From: Anaerolineae bacterium
GTDB lineage: Bacteria > Chloroflexota > Anaerolineae > B4-G1 > DUEL01
NCBI GenBank assembly: GCA_029932895.1
Contig: JAOZPF010000182.1
Span: forward strand, 1-6,180
DNA: 6,180 bases
Direction of reading: 5' to 3'
Of this stretch, positions 6,078 through 6,180 are shown one piece after another. Below the pieces are notes generated by a model, which was not told the DNA's origin, searched no databases, and worked only from the letters and a program-made list of their open reading frames with translations. The position numbers were made by a program, and so were the translations under genes. Each line of letters starts with the position of its first letter. Positions within the stretch are counted from its first letter, which is position 1.

Positions 6078-6180
6078 GTTCCCGCTCCTCCAACTCGCCG
6101 ACCCGCGCGCGAAGCTGCGCCAGCTCCGCCTCCAGCTCCGCCATCCGGCCGGCAAGCGACTCTTGGCCCTGCGCCAAGCC
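6064..6180 (-). CDS. C-terminal end of an upstream gene, coiled-coil tail (5' part outside the window)
   Basis: Only the last 38 codons are in the window, ending in TGA at 6066-6064. The peptide is rich in Glu, Ala, Leu and Arg, and a segment AGRMAELEAELAQLRARVG followed by ELEERERDET has hydrophobic residues (M, L, L, L, V, L) at 3/4 spacing, as in a coiled coil. Such tails end many proteins of polysaccharide clusters, for example methyltransferases or glycosyltransferases that assemble into complexes, but the catalytic part cannot be seen and no function is assigned. The frame is preferred over the alternative one (an Arg/Trp-rich extension of the next gene) because of this clear heptad pattern and the stop placed 14 bases inside the next gene. 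Confidence 0.7.
   Translation of the reverse strand, partial: GLAQGQESLAGRMAELEAELAQLRARVGELEERERDET
6085..6091 (-). promoter_or_regulatory. Ribosome binding site that fixes the GTG start of the GT2-GT4 gene
   Basis: GGAGGAG on the minus strand ends seven bases before GTG at 6077-6075. It lies within codons for the Glu-rich tail of the upstream gene (L-E-E), so the coiled-coil coding sequence doubles as the ribosome site. The strong match and good spacing decide the GTG start against the ATG at 6155. Confidence 0.65.

Noticed and set aside
6078..6155. N-terminal extension of the GT2-GT4 gene back to the ATG at 6155.
   Set aside because: The stretch is an Arg/Trp/Ser-rich shadow of the upstream coiled-coil frame, and the GTG at 6077 has a strong ribosome site.

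Overview
All the genes I can support lie on the minus strand of a GC-rich bacterial window (most genes look well above 60% GC; the one gap between 1141 and 1200 has 24 G/C of 60). Read in transcription order, from right to left, there are five coding regions: the last 38 codons of a gene ending in a coiled coil (6180-6064), a 613-residue protein joining a family 2 and a family 4 glycosyltransferase (6077-4236), a 412-residue family 4 glycosyltransferase (4233-2995), a 604-residue polytopic membrane protein (3016-1202), and, after a 111-base AT-richer gap, a secreted FG-GAP/VCBS-type beta-propeller protein that runs off the left edge (1090-1).

The first four genes are packed as one operon: a 14-base overlap, a 2-base gap and a 22-base overlap separate them, so translational coupling is likely. 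The content is that of a surface-polysaccharide or glycan assembly cluster. The glycosyltransferases would build an oligosaccharide at the cytoplasmic face of the membrane. The membrane protein has an acidic motif in an extramembrane loop and a soluble C-terminal tail, and may be a GT-C-like transferase or another envelope-glycan protein; that is inference. The coiled-coil tail is of a kind often found at the end of proteins in such clusters.

The propeller gene has its own plausible -10 box, Shine-Dalgarno sequence and signal peptide, so it is probably a separate transcription unit. It carries six acidic D-x-(N/D)-x-D-G-x-x-E loops at 47-61 residue spacing, expected to bind calcium, and most likely acts outside the cytoplasmic membrane.

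The source is probably an environmental bacterium. FG-GAP proteins with GWP motifs beside chains of GT2/GT4 enzymes and large membrane proteins would fit Chloroflexota (Anaerolineae or relatives), but nothing in the window fixes the taxon and this is a weak inference. I saw no RNA gene, insertion sequence, CRISPR array, attachment site or origin. I did not find a clearly new system; the least explained item is the 604-residue membrane protein.
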